Part shown: positions 61,688 through 64,000 of the stretch, one piece after another
How positions within the stretch are numbered: position 1 is the stretch's first letter
How the letters are laid out: every line of letters starts with the position of its first letter
DNA from: Candidatus Latescibacterota bacterium
Lineage (GTDB): Bacteria > Latescibacterota > UBA2968 > GCA-2709665
Assembly (NCBI GenBank): GCA_021295655.1
Contig: JAGWBX010000027.1
Location: 1 to 64,000 of the forward strand
DNA length: 64,000 bases
Direction of reading: 5' to 3'
Program-made: the position numbers and the translations under genes
Notes under the pieces: generated by a model
Database searches by the model: none
What the model saw: the letters and a program-made list of their open reading frames with translations, nothing else
Told to the model about the DNA's origin: nothing

Positions 61688-63169
61688 ATGCCAGGGAAAG
61701 ACATCGTCCGCATTGGACACCTGAAGACCATCGAGGCCTTTCAGAATCGCCTTGAGGCCCTTCGTCTGGCGTTGCCAAGCGACAAGGAAATCCTCACAGC
61801 GCCCGAAACTCCGCTCGCACACCCGTTTCCCTTCGGCCCGGGATCCATCGGCAACCGGTTTGCAATCCATCCGATGGAAGGATGGGACGGGCTCACCGAC
61901 GGCAATCCATCGGATTACACCCGGCGCCGGTGGCGCCATTTCGGACTCAGCGGAGCAAAGCTGATCTGGGGAGGGGAGGCAGTTGCCGTTCGACCCGAGG
62001 CCCGCGCAAACCCCAACCAGCTGTACGCGGCGGACCACACCCGGCGCGGCCTCGCCGAACTGCTGGAAATCCTTCGAGCAACCCACCGACAACACGTTGG
62101 CGGCACGGACGACCTTGTGGTCGGGCTCCAACTCACGCACTCGGGACGGTTCTGCCGGCCCACGCACGAGCGAGGGATGGAACCCAGAATCCTGTACAGA
62201 CATCCCATCCTCGACGCCAAATTCGGCGTAGATCCGAAGCACCCCGTGATGTCAGACGCGGAGATACGATCCGTTATAGACGATTACGTGAAGGCCGCAC
62301 GAATGGCGGCTGATCTGGGCTACCAGTTCGTGGATATCAAACATTGCCATGGTTATCTGGGGCACGAATTCCTGAGCGCCGTCACACGCGACGGTCCCTA
62401 TGGAGGCACGTTGGAAAACCGGACCCGATTTCTCCGGGAGGTTGTACAGGGTATACGGGCCGTTGCTCCGGATCTCGTGATCGGCGTGCGACTCAGCGCT
62501 TTTGACTTTGTTCCGTTCCGGCCGGATCCGATACGGTCTGACGGTCGCAAAACGGGTCCCGGCATACCGGAAGACTTCGACCACTGTCTGCCCTACGCAT
62601 TCGGGTTTGGCGCCAGCCCGACCAATCCCGTGGTTCCGGACCTCACCGAACCCCACCAGTTTCTCGATTTGCTCGAAACTCTGGAAATACGGCTGGTCAA
62701 TCTTTCGGCCGGCAGCCCGTATTACAATCCCCACATCCAGCGCCCCGCGTATTATCCGCCTTCAGACGGATACCAGCCTCCTGAAGATCCCCTCGTTGGC
62801 GTCGCCCGCCAGGTTGACGTCGTTCGGCGGATCAAGGCGCGGCATCCCAACCTGATTGTGGTGGGTACGGGCTATTCTTACCTTCAGGAATTTCTGCCGC
62901 ACGTCGCTCAAGCGCTCGTACGTGAAAAACAGGTCGACTTTATCGGTCTGGGCAGGATGGCCCTCTCCTATCCGCAGCTTCCGATGGACGTCCTCAGGAA
63001 AGGGGAATTAAACACCCGGGTTATCTGTCGGACGTTCAGCGACTGCACGACCGCGCCGAGAAACGGATTGATATCGGGCTGTTTTCCACTGGATGCACAC
63101 TACAAAAAAACCCCTGAAGCCAAACGCCTCAGGGAAATTAAGAAGGCCGTCCGTTCCTGGCAAGGGTAA
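61688..63169 (+). CDS. Old-yellow-enzyme-type NADH:flavin oxidoreductase
   Basis: A 493-residue FMN barrel enzyme. The start at ATG 61688 is chosen by homology of the N-terminus; the frame extends 38 codons upstream. Motifs: [59 protein letters not shown] and [16 protein letters not shown]. The usual C-terminal NADH-binding domain and 4Fe-4S part of larger family members (2,4-dienoyl-CoA or trimethylamine type) are not present. It probably reduces a double bond in the same pathway. It is divergent from the esterase run. Confidence 0.9.
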   Translation: MPGKDIVRIGHLKTIEAFQNRLEALRLALPSDKEILTAPETPLAHPFPFGPGSIGNRFAIHPMEGWDGLTDGNPSDYTRRRWRHFGLSGAKLIWGGEAVAVRPEARANPNQLYAADHTRRGLAELLEILRATHRQHVGGTDDLVVGLQLTHSGRFCRPTHERGMEPRILYRHPILDAKFGVDPKHPVMSDAEIRSVIDDYVKAARMAADLGYQFVDIKHCHGYLGHEFLSAVTRDGPYGGTLENRTRFLREVVQGIRAVAPDLVIGVRLSAFDFVPFRPDPIRSDGRKTGPGIPEDFDHCLPYAFGFGASPTNPVVPDLTEPHQFLDLLETLEIRLVNLSAGSPYYNPHIQRPAYYPPSDGYQPPEDPLVGVARQVDVVRRIKARHPNLIVVGTGYSYLQEFLPHVAQALVREKQVDFIGLGRMALSYPQLPMDVLRKGELNTRVICRTFSDCTTAPRNGLISGCFPLDAHYKKTPEAKRLREIKKAVRSWQG

Positions 63170-63206
63170 AGCGGCGCGCCGCGCGGTAGCGCCGCGCCAG
63201 GCGCGC

Positions 63207-64000
63207 TCAACCCGGACTGCCATCCACCGCATCCACGGATTTCAGTACGAAGACTTCCTCCAGATTGAAGAAATCCACGCTGGGAATCAACTGGACTTCC
63301 CTGAAGAGCGCCTGATCGGGTTCACCCACCCGTGATACCATGCCAATGAGAAGGCCCTTTGGAAACACACCCCCCAGACCCGAAGAGATGATCCTGTCGC
63401 CCTCGGACACGTCGCTGCGCACCGATACGTGCCTCAGAAAAAAACTCCCGTCTTCGCACGTTACGATACCCGAGGTCCGTTCATCGCGCTGCACGATCGC
63501 GCTCACCCTGCAATTGCGATCCAACAACAACTGAACCACGGCAGTCCGCGGATGGACCTCCAGCACGCGTCCGACGAGCCCGTCCGCGGTTACCACCGGC
63601 ATGCGCTTCCCCACCCCGTCCGCCGTACCCATATCCAGGAGGACCGTGTTCAGCACGCGGTTCGGATCCCGCGCGACCACCCTTGCCACCTGATAAGTGC
63701 CTTCCGCCTTTGTACGAAAATCGAGTAACGCGCGAAGCCGAAGATTCTCCATCCGCGCTTCGCGGAGTTCAAGCAATTCGAGCGAGATGCGAAGATTCTG
63801 ATCACGCAGAGCACGATTCTCATGGCGAAGCCTGGACAGTTCCATTGGCCATGTGAACAACCCGTGCCCCGCTCTCATCAGTCCGGCGGCGATGCCCCTT
63901 GCCAACGCCACGCCATCGGATCGGCCAAGCGCCATGAGGCTAAATGACAGAAGGACGGCCACGCCCAACACGACATAGGCACGGTGCCCGCGTATAATAC
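63207..64000 (-). CDS. mreC: Rod shape-determining protein MreC (cut by window edge)
   Basis: The frame continues to the window end (RGHRAYVVLGVAVLLSFSLM), so a GTG at 63971 is not the real start and the N-terminal few residues are missing. Visible are the inner-membrane anchor, a coiled coil (MELSRLRHENRALRDQNLRIS ... MENLRLRALLDF) and the beta-barrel part (RVVARDPNRVLNTVLLDMG; GLVGRVLEVHPRTAVVQLLLDRN; SSGLGGVFPKGLLIGMV). MreC scaffolds cell-wall growth in rods. mreB and mreD are expected outside the window. Confidence 0.95.
   Translation of the reverse strand, partial: IIRGHRAYVVLGVAVLLSFSLMALGRSDGVALARGIAAGLMRAGHGLFTWPMELSRLRHENRALRDQNLRISLELLELREARMENLRLRALLDFRTKAEGTYQVARVVARDPNRVLNTVLLDMGTADGVGKRMPVVTADGLVGRVLEVHPRTAVVQLLLDRNCRVSAIVQRDERTSGIVTCEDGSFFLRHVSVRSDVSEGDRIISSGLGGVFPKGLLIGMVSRVGEPDQALFREVQLIPSVDFFNLEEVFVLKSVDAVDGSPG

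Noticed and set aside
1-64000. CRISPR array, tRNA or rRNA genes, transposases
   Set aside because: No regularly spaced repeats, no T-loop/acceptor combinations and no transposase motifs were seen on reading through the gaps.

Overview
This 64 kb window is a chromosomal segment of a GC-rich, Gram-negative bacterium. The outer envelope is shown by a BamA/TamA-type Omp85 barrel next to a TamB-like giant, a FadL-like barrel, several lipobox lipoproteins and MreC. The mix is enolase-superfamily, phytanoyl-dioxygenase, CehA/McbA, TIM-barrel isomerase, UxaA-like and acetylxylan-esterase-like genes, plus a secreted metalloprotease with a dockerin-like tail. It resembles uncultured marine or soil lineages such as Latescibacterota and other FCB-group relatives; that placement is inference, as no rRNA or other marker gene is present. 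I saw no tRNA, rRNA, CRISPR array, transposase or phage gene.

Layout. 1-5.6 kb: end of a PPK2 polyphosphate kinase, an enolase-superfamily enzyme, aspartate kinase, a TPR lipoprotein and HPr kinase. 5.8-8.3 kb: two tandem antiporter-like membrane proteins, divergent from hprK with well-formed sigma70-type promoters on both strands. 8.3-15 kb: envelope proteins, methionine aminopeptidase and a secreted HExxH protease. 15-25 kb: two separate ferrous-iron (Feo) loci on the minus strand, separated by a luciferase-like monooxygenase and a small secreted protein. Locus 1 has a membrane-anchored DtxR-FeoA fusion, a FeoB split into GTPase and permease genes with overlapping stop/start, and a second DtxR regulator. 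Locus 2 has DtxR, FeoA, a FeoB interrupted by one in-frame TGA, and a small Cys-containing membrane protein. Both loci begin with a promoter carrying an AT-rich inverted repeat that fits a DtxR-type operator.

25-36 kb: carbohydrate or acid catabolism genes, comprising a 900-residue double UxaA-like protein, sugar isomerase/epimerases, SMP-30 lactonase, PIG-L-like enzyme, a frameshifted epimerase, an inositol-phosphatase-like enzyme, amidohydrolase and phytanoyl-type dioxygenase. 36-45 kb: tamB, tamA and clpB. 45-63 kb: a second catabolic region with a PECR-like reductase, isomerase, two paralogous CehA/McbA metallohydrolases, amidohydrolase, 2-hydroxyacid dehydrogenase, class V aminotransferase, two acetylxylan-esterase-like proteins (one without its nucleophile), a transglutaminase-like protein and an OYE-type oxidoreductase. 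Inside it sits asd behind a lysine riboswitch and attenuator. The window ends inside mreC.

The most unusual items are the double Feo arrangement with its two differently broken FeoB proteins, the fused UxaA duplication in which each half keeps different cysteines, and a pair of 169-bp intergenic repeats about 85% identical.
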